From an uncultured Micromonospora sp. (GTDB taxonomy: Bacteria > Actinomycetota > Actinomycetes > Mycobacteriales > Micromonosporaceae), in the NCBI GenBank assembly GCA_937951935.1, contig CALGAM010000050.1, forward strand, positions 1 to 5,844: a stretch of 5,844 nucleotides of DNA, given 5' to 3'. The notes under the pieces were generated by a model. The model was not told where the DNA came from. It did not search any database and worked only from the letters and a program-made list of their open reading frames with translations. This document shows positions 1 through 5,618 of the stretch, one piece after another. The position numbers and the translations under genes were made by a program. Each line of letters opens with the position of its first letter. The first letter of the stretch is position 1.

Positions 1-43
1 GCTCGTACTCGAAGCGCCTGAGCGGGATTTCCTCATCCGGCAT
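1..43 (-). CDS. 5' end of an unidentified minus-strand gene (partial)
   Basis: Reading the minus strand leftward from 43, an ATG opens a frame that runs off the window edge and begins MPDEEIPLRRFEYE. A good ribosome binding site, AAGGGG, sits 8 bases upstream of the ATG on that strand. This supports a true start and argues against the GTG two codons earlier, which would lie only 2 bases from the site. Only 14 codons are visible, all with high third-position GC, so the product cannot be named. The gene diverges from the signal peptidase gene and shares its roughly 355-base upstream region. It may or may not belong to the peptide system. Confidence 0.5.
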   Translation of the reverse strand, partial: MPDEEIPLRRFEYE

Positions 44-399
44 GACCACATCCCCTTCACTCCGCGGGGGCCGGCTCGACATCCGGCCCCTGCCTGCGCC
101 CACCACGGGCCTCGCCGGCACCACGGCCCACACGGCCGGCTGGTTCAGCCGCCACCCGCGACTTTTCCGACAACCGCCGAGGCTCGCCGGGCACGGGCGG
201 CTGGCGAGCGCGTCGACGGGACACCAGGACCGCCGCCCGGACCTGGCCCGGCCTTGTGAGAACCGCGACGGCGTCACCCGGTCCGGGCGGTGGTGCACCG
301 GATCGGTGACCCCGTTCTCTGCCCGGCTCCCGGCGAGCGCACATGCGTGCCCGTCCGGTGACCCCCGACCGGCAGGTCCGGCCGCTACCGTGGTGCCCG
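44..399. other. Divergent intergenic region without a convincing gene
   Basis: This stretch separates the left-edge minus-strand gene from the S26 gene. Frames open here on both strands, but they look like GC-rich by-products with no recognisable domain. It contains an inverted repeat GGGGCCGG (67-74) / CCGGCCCC (83-90) with an 8-base loop, which would fall in the 5' leader of the minus-strand gene. A second, GCTCGCC (182-188) / GGCGAGC (203-209), lies further in. Neither is followed by a T-run. At this base composition such repeats can arise by chance. The plus-strand -10 box at its right end is listed separately. Confidence 0.45.
386..391 (+). promoter_or_regulatory. Candidate -10 box for a leaderless S26 gene transcript
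   Basis: TACCGT fits the actinobacterial TANNNT -10 pattern. The ATG at 400 lies 8 bases after it, which is where transcription would be expected to begin. This suggests a leaderless mRNA starting at or very near the start codon, common in actinomycetes. No convincing -35 hexamer is visible at the usual distance. Confidence 0.35.
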
Positions 400-882
400 A
401 TGGTGGATGGGGCGTGGCCGGTCGTGGTGGCCGTCATGCTGCCGATCACGGCCGCCGCCGGCGTCGGGGTCGCCGTGTTGCGCCGGCGGTTCGTGGTGGT
501 GACGGTGCGCGGCCCCAGCATGGAGCCGGTGTTGCGGGAGGGCGACCGGGTGCTCGTCCGGCGCTGTGGAATGGCGCGGCTGCGCCGCGGGGATCTGGTC
601 GTCTTCGCCGAGCTTCCGGATCCGCCTGACGCGGCCGGCCGCCGGGCCGGCGCCGCCGCGCCGTCCACGCGCGCAGGGTGGCTGGTAAAGCGCGCCGTCG
701 CGGTGGCGGGCGACCCGGTGCCGCGTGAGGCCGGCCCTGCTCTGGCCGCACTGGACGACGACGTCGTACCGCAGGACTGCCTGGTGGCGATCGGCGACAA
801 CGCGGCGCACAGCTACGACTCGCGGCACTACGGCTACGTGCACTCCGACCGCCTCCTCGGTGTCGTGCTGCGCCGGCTCTGA
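400..882 (+). CDS. S26-family signal peptidase-like protein
   Basis: This is a predicted membrane-anchored serine protease of the type I signal peptidase (S26, LepB-like) family, which removes leader peptides on the outer face of the membrane using a Ser-Lys dyad. From the ATG at 400 it has 160 residues, short for LepB but normal for small actinobacterial homologues. There is one N-terminal membrane segment (about 7-27). The Ser box GPSMEP follows, with the probable nucleophile Ser40. The Lys box LVKRAVAVAGD has the probable general base Lys97. The C-terminal box GDNAAHSYDSRHYGYV spans 132-147. An ATG at 343 would add 19 residues, but it has only a weak ribosome site and lies upstream of a TACCGT box, so 400 is preferred. 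The gene precedes the Cys-rich peptide gene by 154 bases on the same strand. Its likely role, cleaving that peptide's leader, is inferred from proximity and from the AQA motif in the leader. Confidence 0.88.
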   Translation: MVDGAWPVVVAVMLPITAAAGVGVAVLRRRFVVVTVRGPSMEPVLREGDRVLVRRCGMARLRRGDLVVFAELPDPPDAAGRRAGAAAPSTRAGWLVKRAVAVAGDPVPREAGPALAALDDDVVPQDCLVAIGDNAAHSYDSRHYGYVHSDRLLGVVLRRL

Positions 883-920
883 GCGCGGCGGCGTTCCCCG
901 ACGCGGCACGTCGCACCGGA

Positions 921-957
921 TCCGCCGGGCGCACCGCGGCGCCGAGGGTCCGGCGGA
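921..957 (+). terminator. Possible stem-loop downstream of the S26 gene
   Basis: TCCGCCG (921-927) pairs with CGGCGGA (951-957). Nested inside, GGCGC (928-932) pairs with GCGCC (939-943), leaving a bulge on the 3' side at 944-950. It lies about 40 bases after the S26 stop and before the next promoter, as a U-less actinobacterial terminator might. In sequence this GC-rich the pairing may be fortuitous. Confidence 0.3.
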
Positions 958-1000
958 CCGCGCTGTGCCGGCGCTGTACGCCCGGTGTATCGCCGACGTC

Positions 1001-1006
1001 TAGCGT
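1001..1006 (+). promoter_or_regulatory. Candidate -10 box for the Cys-rich peptide gene
   Basis: TAGCGT fits TANNNT and is followed by GG. The same octamer TAGCGTGG recurs at 5663-5670 upstream of the right-edge gene. Transcription would begin near 1013, giving a leader of about 24 bases that carries the ribosome site. No good -35 hexamer is visible 16-19 bases upstream, which would fit a promoter that needs an activator. Confidence 0.35.
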
Positions 1007-1021
1007 GGGGCGCACCGTCAC

Positions 1022-1030
1022 GGAAGGGAG
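1022..1030 (+). promoter_or_regulatory. Strong ribosome binding site for the peptide gene
   Basis: GGAAGGGAG is purine-only and strongly complementary to the 16S 3' end, and ends 6 bases before the ATG at 1037. It is the best-placed ribosome site of the plus-strand run, as expected for an abundantly made structural peptide, and it fixes the start at 1037 rather than the in-frame ATG at 1040. Confidence 0.75.
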
Positions 1031-1036
1031 TCCACG

Positions 1037-1237
1037 ATGATGAGACTCGTCCGCCGGGTCGCCGACCGGATGGTGGCCCTCGCCGTGCCCCGGATCGAGG
1101 CCCAGGCCCAGCCCTGCTGGTGGGGGAACTACTGCTACTGCCGGTCCAGCTACCTCTACTACGAGCGGTGCTGCGTCCAGGGCTCCACCTACTCCTGCAG
1201 CTGTCAGGCCCGGATCGGTCCCACCGGCTGTTCCTAG
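1037..1237 (+). CDS. Cys-rich secreted small peptide precursor (putative disulfide-rich bacteriocin/RiPP-like)
   Basis: This gene encodes 66 residues. The first 24 form a short basic leader (Arg at 3, 6, 7, 11, 19) with a weak hydrophobic patch MVALAV (12-17), ending EAQA at 21-24. AQA/Q looks like a signal-peptidase -3/-1 site; cleavage there would leave a 42-residue core starting with Gln25, able to cyclise to pyroglutamate. The core has eight Cys (27, 33, 35, 45, 46, 54, 56, 65), six Tyr, adjacent Trp28-Trp29 and little charge. The even Cys count suggests four disulfides. The Cys pattern splits into two similar modules, 27-45 and 46-65, each C-x-x-G...C-x-C...C. I do not recognise a named family. 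The overall style recalls small disulfide-rich bacteriocins, but no homology is claimed. Following MauE-like, thioredoxin-like and ABC genes support an oxidatively folded, exported product. It could instead be a secreted signal or a small redox cofactor protein. Confidence 0.8.
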   Translation: MMRLVRRVADRMVALAVPRIEAQAQPCWWGNYCYCRSSYLYYERCCVQGSTYSCSCQARIGPTGCS

Positions 1238-1251
1238 ACGCGTCAGGGTGA

Positions 1252-1289
1252 CACCCGGTGGTGCCGGCGGTGGCCGGCACCACCGGGTG
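1252..1289 (+). terminator. Perfect 17-bp hairpin between the peptide and MauE genes (attenuator-like)
   Basis: The left arm CACCCGGTGGTGCCGGC (1252-1268) and right arm (1273-1289) are exact reverse complements with a GGTG loop, starting 14 bases after the peptide stop. No T-run follows, which is usual for actinobacterial terminators. Its position directly after a small structural gene and before the accessory genes fits partial termination or 3'-end mRNA protection, raising peptide output over the machinery. Confidence 0.75.
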
Positions 1290-1325
1290 CGGCGTGACGG
1301 AACCGGGAGGTGGTGGTCCACCGGT

Positions 1326-1829
1326 ATGGCGTACCTACAGCTTGGCTGCGGGATACTGCTCGCCGTCGTCTTCGGATGGTCGGTGGTGGGGAAGCTGCGT
1401 TCGCGCACCGTTTTCCGCGGGTTCGCGGACTCCCTGGCCCCACTGGTGCGCCGTACCACGCCGGTGGCGGTCCTGCTCACCGGTGCCGAGGCACTCGTGC
1501 CGGCGCTGCTGCCGGTGGTTCCGGTCCTGGGGTTCGGGTTGGCCGCCGTGGTGCTCGCCGTGCTGACCGCGGGCGTGCTGACCGCCGTCCGGCGCCGGTT
1601 GACCATACGTTGCCGATGCTTCGGCGGGACCGGAACCCGGCTCGGCGTACGACACGTCGTCCGCAACCTGCTGTTGTTCGTGGTCAGCGGGCTCGGCCTG
1701 GCCGTCACCGCGACGGCCGGCCCGACCCCGTCCACCGGCGGCGCCGGGATGTTCCTGTCCGCGGGCGTCGCCGTCGTCCTGGCGACCGTCGTCATCCACC
1801 TCGACGACCTGGTCGAGCTGTGGGCCTGA
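1326..1829 (+). CDS. MauE/DoxX-like redox-associated membrane protein
   Basis: This is a 167-residue integral membrane protein resembling the MauE family (MauE/DoxX-like). The prototype MauE acts with MauD in forming the disulfides of methylamine dehydrogenase's small subunit. About four membrane segments are visible: roughly 4-22, 46-66, 67-88 and 110-130, with another hydrophobic stretch near the C-terminus. The diagnostic part is the cytosol/membrane-edge Cys pair in IRCRCFGG (Cys96, Cys98), followed by a conserved-looking RHVVRNLLLF. The ATG at 1326 is chosen because translation begins directly with the first membrane segment. Earlier in-frame GTGs at 1248 and 1287 lie before or inside the hairpin and would add an atypical charged extension. 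GGGAGG at 1305-1310 is 15 bases away, longer than ideal, so the start is moderately certain. The TlpA-like gene starts 16 bases after its stop. The inferred job is passing electrons or oxidising equivalents across the membrane to fold the Cys-rich peptide. Confidence 0.85.
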   Translation: MAYLQLGCGILLAVVFGWSVVGKLRSRTVFRGFADSLAPLVRRTTPVAVLLTGAEALVPALLPVVPVLGFGLAAVVLAVLTAGVLTAVRRRLTIRCRCFGGTGTRLGVRHVVRNLLLFVVSGLGLAVTATAGPTPSTGGAGMFLSAGVAVVLATVVIHLDDLVELWA

Positions 1830-1845
1830 CCGAGCGGGAGAGAGC

Positions 1846-2388
1846 ATGCCGTATCTCGTCGCGGCGATCGTCCTGTTGGGACTGGTCTCCGGCACGAACC
1901 TGATCTTCACGTACGGCGTCATCCGGCGTCTGCGTGAGCACACCGCCCGGCTCGACGCCCTGACCGTGGGCCGCCCCGAGCCCGACATCATCCTGGCCCC
2001 GGGGGCCGAACCAGGCCTCTTCGACCCGGTGCAGACCACGGCCGGCGAACCACTGCGCCGGGACGCGCTCACGGGTGGAACCCTGGTGGGCTTCTTCTCT
2101 CCGGGCTGTGCCCCCTGCCGTCAGCAGGCTCCCCGGTTCGCCGCACGTGCGGCGGCGGTGGGCCGGGATCGCGTCCTCGCGGTCGCCTCCGGTACGCCCG
2201 AGGCCGTACGCGACCTGGTGACCCTCCTCGAACCGGTCGCCCGTGTCGTGGTCGAGGTCGAGGAGGGGCCCCTGCACCGGGCGTTCGCGGTCCAGGGCTA
2301 CCCCGCGATGTGCGTCGTGGACGGCGATGGCCGGATCAAGGCCGCCGCCACCGCGGTCGAGCGGCTGCCCGAGCTGCCGGCGGCATGA
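1846..2388 (+). CDS. Membrane-anchored TlpA/MauD-like thioredoxin-fold protein
   Basis: The product has 180 residues. An N-terminal membrane anchor (about 3-25) is followed by a linker and a thioredoxin-like domain (about 48-175). The redox motif C88-A-P-C91 sits in VGFFSPGCAPCRQQAPRF. A likely cis-Pro loop, GYPAMCVVD (161-169), carries an extra Cys166. The anchor would place the domain outside the membrane, as in TlpA and MauD. Family knowledge indicates thiol-disulfide exchange on exported proteins; whether it oxidises, isomerises or reduces cannot be told from sequence. GGGAG at 1836-1840, 5 bases before the ATG, is a good ribosome site. The stop overlaps the next start as ATGA, implying translational coupling with the exporter. 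The pairing with MauE mirrors mauE-mauD and suggests the two act together on the Cys-rich peptide. Confidence 0.88.
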   Translation: MPYLVAAIVLLGLVSGTNLIFTYGVIRRLREHTARLDALTVGRPEPDIILAPGAEPGLFDPVQTTAGEPLRRDALTGGTLVGFFSPGCAPCRQQAPRFAARAAAVGRDRVLAVASGTPEAVRDLVTLLEPVARVVVEVEEGPLHRAFAVQGYPAMCVVDGDGRIKAAATAVERLPELPAA

Positions 2389-4304
2389 CCCCCGCCACCG
2401 ACCCGGAGGCGTGGCGGGCGGCGCCCACGTCCCCGCGCCTGGGTCCGGTCGCCGCGGGCCGGTACCTGGCCGAGGCCGTCCGGCTGGCCTGGCGCGCCGC
2501 GCCGGTGGCGACGACGGCCAAGGTCCTGCTCACGCTGCTGGCCGGCGGCGGCCCGGTGGCGTTGGGCTGGCTCACGAAACTGGTGGTGGACCGCCTCGCC
2601 GCAGGTCGGGCCACGGACCAGCTCTCTACGGTGCTGTCGCTGGCCGCCGCACTGGGCGTGGTCGGTGCGGTGGTGGCGGCGCAGCCCCACCTGGCCGGGT
2701 ACCTCGACAACCTCACCGGCCGCGCGATCCGGCTGCTGGTGACCGGACGCCTCTACACGGCCGTGAACGCCCTCGCCGGCCTGGAACGGCTGGAGAATCC
2801 CCGGTTCCGGGACCGGTTGCAGCTCGCCGAGAGCGCCGGCCGGCTGGGCCCGGCGCACTGCGTGACCGGCGGACTCGGCGTCGCGCAGGGTTTCCTGAGC
2901 CTGCTCGGCTTTCTCGGCTCCCTGCTCGCGGTCGCCCCGGTCATGGTGCCGGTGGTCACCGTGGCCGCCGTGCCGACGGCCTGGGTGGAGCTCCGGCTGA
3001 GCCGACAGCGTGCCCAGCTCGCCTGGCGGCTGGGCCAGGCCGAGCGCCGGGAGTTGTTCTACGCGCGGTTGCTGACCAGCCTCGAGGCGGCCAAGGAGAT
3101 CCGTCTCTTCGGGCTCGGTGACTTCTTCCATGCCCGGCTGCTGCGCGAGTTGCGCCACATCAGCCGCGCGCAGAACACGATGGACCGGCGCCAGATGCTC
3201 GGGCAGGTCGGGCTGGCGCTGCTCGCCGCGGCGGTGGCCGCCGGCGGGCTGGCCGGGGCGATCGTGCTCGCTGCCCGTGGCCGGCTCACCGTCGGTGACG
3301 TCACACTCTTCGTGGCCGCGGTCTCGGGCGTGCAGACGGCGCTGGGCGGCATGGTGGCACAGGGGGCGACGGTGCACCACGCGCTGTTGCTGTTCGACCA
3401 CTACCGGGCCGTCGTCGGCGCACCACCGGACCTGCCACGACCGGTGCGGGCGGTGGATCCGGGGCCACTGCGGCACGGGGTCGAGCTGCGCGACGTGTGG
3501 TTCCGTTACGGCGACGGCCAGCCGTGGGTACTGCGCGGCGTCGACCTGGTCATTCCGGCCGGCTGCACGGTGGGGCTGGTCGGGCTGAACGGAGCCGGCA
3601 AGAGCACGCTGGTCAAACTGCTGTGCCGGTTCTACGACCCGGTCCGCGGCAGCGTGCGGTGGGACGGCACGGACCTGCGCGATCTCGACCCTCGTGCGCT
3701 GCGGGAACGGCTCAGCGTGGTGTTCCAGGACTTCATGGGGTACGACCTCTCCGCGGCGGAGAACATCGGAATCGGCGACCTGGGCCGGCTCGACGACCGG
3801 CGGGCGATCGAGGCCGCCGCCCGACTCGCCGGCTGTCACGACGCTCTCGCCGCTCTTCCCGCCGGGTACGACACCCTGCTGTCCCGGATCTTCCTCGACG
3901 AGACGGACACCGACGACCCACACGCCGGCGTGGCCCTGTCCGGGGGGCAGTGGCAGCGGGTGGCGGTCGCCCGCTCGCTCCTGCGGGACCAGCGCGACCT
4001 GCTGATCCTGGACGAGCCGACCACCGGGCTGGACGCCGAGGCCGAGCACGAGGTGCACCAGCGGCTGCGGGCGCTGCGCCGGGGCCGGACCAGTCTGCTC
4101 GTCTCACACCGGCTCGCCACCGTCCGCGAGTCCGACGTCATCGTGGTGCTCGACGGCGGCCGGATCGTCGAGCAGGGGTGCCACGACTCGCTGATGGCCC
4201 GCGACGGCAGGTACGCGCGCCTGTTCCGCCTCCAGGCGAGGGGGTACCAGTCGTCGGATTCGGACCTTCCGGGGGCCGGTCGGCGGGGTCGGTCGGTCTC
4301 CTGA
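2385..4304 (+). CDS. ABC exporter, fused permease and ATPase
   Basis: The product is 639 residues, typical for a half-size ABC exporter that works as a dimer. The permease part (about 40-330) has hydrophobic segments near 45-65, 82-100, 165-184, 185-200, 273-297 and 303-325, and a coupling-helix-like EIRLFGLG (238-245). The ATPase (about 365-610) has Walker A GLNGAGKST (400-408), Q-loop Gln448, signature LSGGQ (518-522), Walker B LLILDEP (539-545, catalytic Glu544) and H-loop His575, so it looks fully active. There is no N-terminal C39 peptidase domain, so leader removal must be done by another enzyme; the S26 protein is the obvious candidate. An acidic insert (DETDTDD, 505-511) sits just before the signature. 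The ATG at 2385 overlaps the previous stop (ATGA) and is preferred over earlier in-frame starts inside that gene. The inferred substrate is the Cys-rich peptide, or immunity to it. Confidence 0.9.
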   Translation: MTPATDPEAWRAAPTSPRLGPVAAGRYLAEAVRLAWRAAPVATTAKVLLTLLAGGGPVALGWLTKLVVDRLAAGRATDQLSTVLSLAAALGVVGAVVAAQPHLAGYLDNLTGRAIRLLVTGRLYTAVNALAGLERLENPRFRDRLQLAESAGRLGPAHCVTGGLGVAQGFLSLLGFLGSLLAVAPVMVPVVTVAAVPTAWVELRLSRQRAQLAWRLGQAERRELFYARLLTSLEAAKEIRLFGLGDFFHARLLRELRHISRAQNTMDRRQMLGQVGLALLAAAVAAGGLAGAIVLAARGRLTVGDVTLFVAAVSGVQTALGGMVAQGATVHHALLLFDHYRAVVGAPPDLPRPVRAVDPGPLRHGVELRDVWFRYGDGQPWVLRGVDLVIPAGCTVGLVGLNGAGKSTLVKLLCRFYDPVRGSVRWDGTDLRDLDPRALRERLSVVFQDFMGYDLSAAENIGIGDLGRLDDRRAIEAAARLAGCHDALAALPAGYDTLLSRIFLDETDTDDPHAGVALSGGQWQRVAVARSLLRDQRDLLILDEPTTGLDAEAEHEVHQRLRALRRGRTSLLVSHRLATVRESDVIVVLDGGRIVEQGCHDSLMARDGRYARLFRLQARGYQSSDSDLPGAGRRGRSVS

Positions 4305-4319
4305 CGGCGTCGGCCGCCA

Positions 4320-5588
4320 TCAACCGACGGCGAGGGCGACGGCCGTGGCCGGGGTGGCGGCGCGCTGGATGCCGGGTACGGCCCGGCCGGCGGCGTCCAC
4401 GACCGTCCATCCGTCCAGCACGACGACCGGTACTCCGCCGCGCACCGCCGTCGCCGCCGCGCACAACGCCGCCCAGGAGCCCCCGACCACGATCACCGCG
4501 TCAGCCGACCACACCGGTACGTCGTCGTGGCGGGGCCCGTGCACCGTGACCGCGACGCCGTCCGCGGCCCGGGCGCCAGCCGCCACCGCCTCCGCCAGCC
4601 CGCGATCGCCACCGCACAGCACCACCGCGCCACGCCGTGCCAGCAGCCGTCCCACCTGCTCGGCCCGTTCGACCTCGGTTGCGGTGCGCGGTCTCGGGCC
4701 GCAGACCAGCACCTGGGGCGGCGAGCCCACCCGGTCGCCGCCTCCGAGGAGAACGCGGCGGCGCTCCAGGATCCGGCTCCGGCCGGTGCAGCCCGGGGGC
4801 GCGGCGCACGGCGGCGTCGTCCGCAGCAGGTCGGGATCCCGTCGCAGGATCGCGGCGTGCAGCCGCTCGAGTTCGTGGTCCGGGTCGAGGCCGAGCGACT
4901 CGCGCAGTTCCTCGCGGGCGTCGGCGTACGCCGCGAGGGCGCCGGCGACGTCGCCGAGCCGGTAGAGCGCCAGCATGAGCTGTCGACGCGGGCGTTCCCG
5001 CAACGGAAACGACGCGATGTGCTGGCGTAGGTCGGCGACGAGTTCGGGACCGCCACCGTGTCCGGTGCCGAGCAGGTCCAGCCGTACCTCGAAGAAGTCC
5101 TCCACCACGCCAATCCGCCGCTCCTGCAGGGCGTCGGCCGCGGCAGCCAGGACCGGGCCGGTGCGCAGGCCGGCCAGTGGTGGCCCACGCCACAACCGTA
5201 ACGCCTGCAGGTACGCCGACTCGGCGAGGGGCAGTTCGCCGTGGATGTGCCGACGACGCGCCTGCGCACACAGGCGGTCGAACTCGACGAGGTCGACCAG
5301 CTCGTGCTCCAGGAGCAACCGGTAACCGCCCGGCTCGGCGGCGAGCTGCGGGCGGTTCCGGAACACGATCCGGCGCAGCTCGCTGGCGTAGGTGCGGAGA
5401 TTGGGTATCGCCGAGCGCGGCGGCTCACCCTCCCACAGCTCGTCGAGCAGCTGGTGCCACGGCACGAGCTGCCCGGCGTGCAACACCAGCATGGCGAGCA
5501 GTGCGCGGGGCTTGTGCGCGGTGAGCGGAACCGGACGCGTCCCGTCGAGGAGCTCGAACGAGCCCAGCAGCCGGAACTCGACGACCAC
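4320..5588 (-). CDS. SARP-like regulator (wHTH-BTAD) with a C-terminal SLOG-like domain
   Basis: This is a 422-residue putative transcriptional activator. Residues 1-92 form an OmpR-type winged helix (FRLLGSFEL; recognition region around PPRSAIPNLRTYASELRR). Residues about 98-245 match the bacterial transcriptional activation domain of AfsR/SARP proteins (VEFDRLCAQAR; LALYRLGDVAGALAAYADAR; LGLDPDHELERLHAAIL). The AfsR-type ATPase is absent. Instead, after a Pro/Arg-rich linker, residues about 292-422 look like a Rossmann-type SLOG/LOG domain: VLVCGPRPR, AEQVGRLLARRGAVVLCGGDRGLAEAV in two parts, SADAVIVVGGSWAAL and VPVVVLDGW. The LOG enzyme motif GGxGT..E is not kept (GGSWAAL), so ligand binding rather than catalysis is more likely. 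Start: GTG at 5588 with AGGGGG (5594-5599) 5 bases upstream. Leu130 is a TTA codon (5199-5201), the only in-frame TTA I found in the window. The gene faces the exporter gene with 15 bases between stops. Control of the peptide operon is inferred. Confidence 0.85.
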   Translation of the reverse strand: MVVEFRLLGSFELLDGTRPVPLTAHKPRALLAMLVLHAGQLVPWHQLLDELWEGEPPRSAIPNLRTYASELRRIVFRNRPQLAAEPGGYRLLLEHELVDLVEFDRLCAQARRRHIHGELPLAESAYLQALRLWRGPPLAGLRTGPVLAAAADALQERRIGVVEDFFEVRLDLLGTGHGGGPELVADLRQHIASFPLRERPRRQLMLALYRLGDVAGALAAYADAREELRESLGLDPDHELERLHAAILRRDPDLLRTTPPCAAPPGCTGRSRILERRRVLLGGGDRVGSPPQVLVCGPRPRTATEVERAEQVGRLLARRGAVVLCGGDRGLAEAVAAGARAADGVAVTVHGPRHDDVPVWSADAVIVVGGSWAALCAAATAVRGGVPVVVLDGWTVVDAAGRAVPGIQRAATPATAVALAVG

Positions 5589-5618
5589 GCCTGCCCCCTG
5601 CGGTCAGCCCCTGCCCGC

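Noticed and set aside
67..209. Inverted repeats at 67-90, 137-151 and 182-209 as terminators or operators
   Set aside because: Arms are only 6-8 bp of pure G/C in very GC-rich DNA, with no T-run and no clear gene end beside them.
1037..1237. Peptide as a methylamine dehydrogenase light chain (MauA)
   Set aside because: MauE and MauD-like neighbours and Cys/Trp content suggested it, but the product is far too short, and no large subunit, mauG or other mau genes are visible. Only the maturation analogy is kept.
1037..1237. Peptide as a member of the fulvocin C bacteriocin family
   Set aside because: I recall fulvocin C as a small eight-Cys bacteriocin of similar composition, but the Cys spacing does not visibly match. 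A profile search would be needed, so no family name is assigned.
1248..1325. Earlier GTG starts (1248, 1287) for the MauE-like gene
   Set aside because: They fall just before or inside the perfect hairpin, lack a ribosome site, and would add a charged extension ahead of the first membrane segment.
446..1795. Very long open frame on the minus strand opposite the S26, peptide and MauE genes
   Set aside because: Its translation is Arg/Pro/Thr-rich with no recognisable domain, and it lies antisense to three genes with clear motifs or strong ribosome sites. Such frames are expected in GC-rich DNA.
2298..4058. 586-codon open frame on the minus strand opposite the ABC exporter
   Set aside because: It is the complement of a gene with complete Walker A, signature and Walker B motifs; its Gln/His/Arg-rich translation has no domain signature.
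4305..4319. Bidirectional terminator between the convergent exporter and regulator genes
   Set aside because: Only a 4-bp GGCG/CGCC pairing is visible in the 15-base gap; too weak to call.
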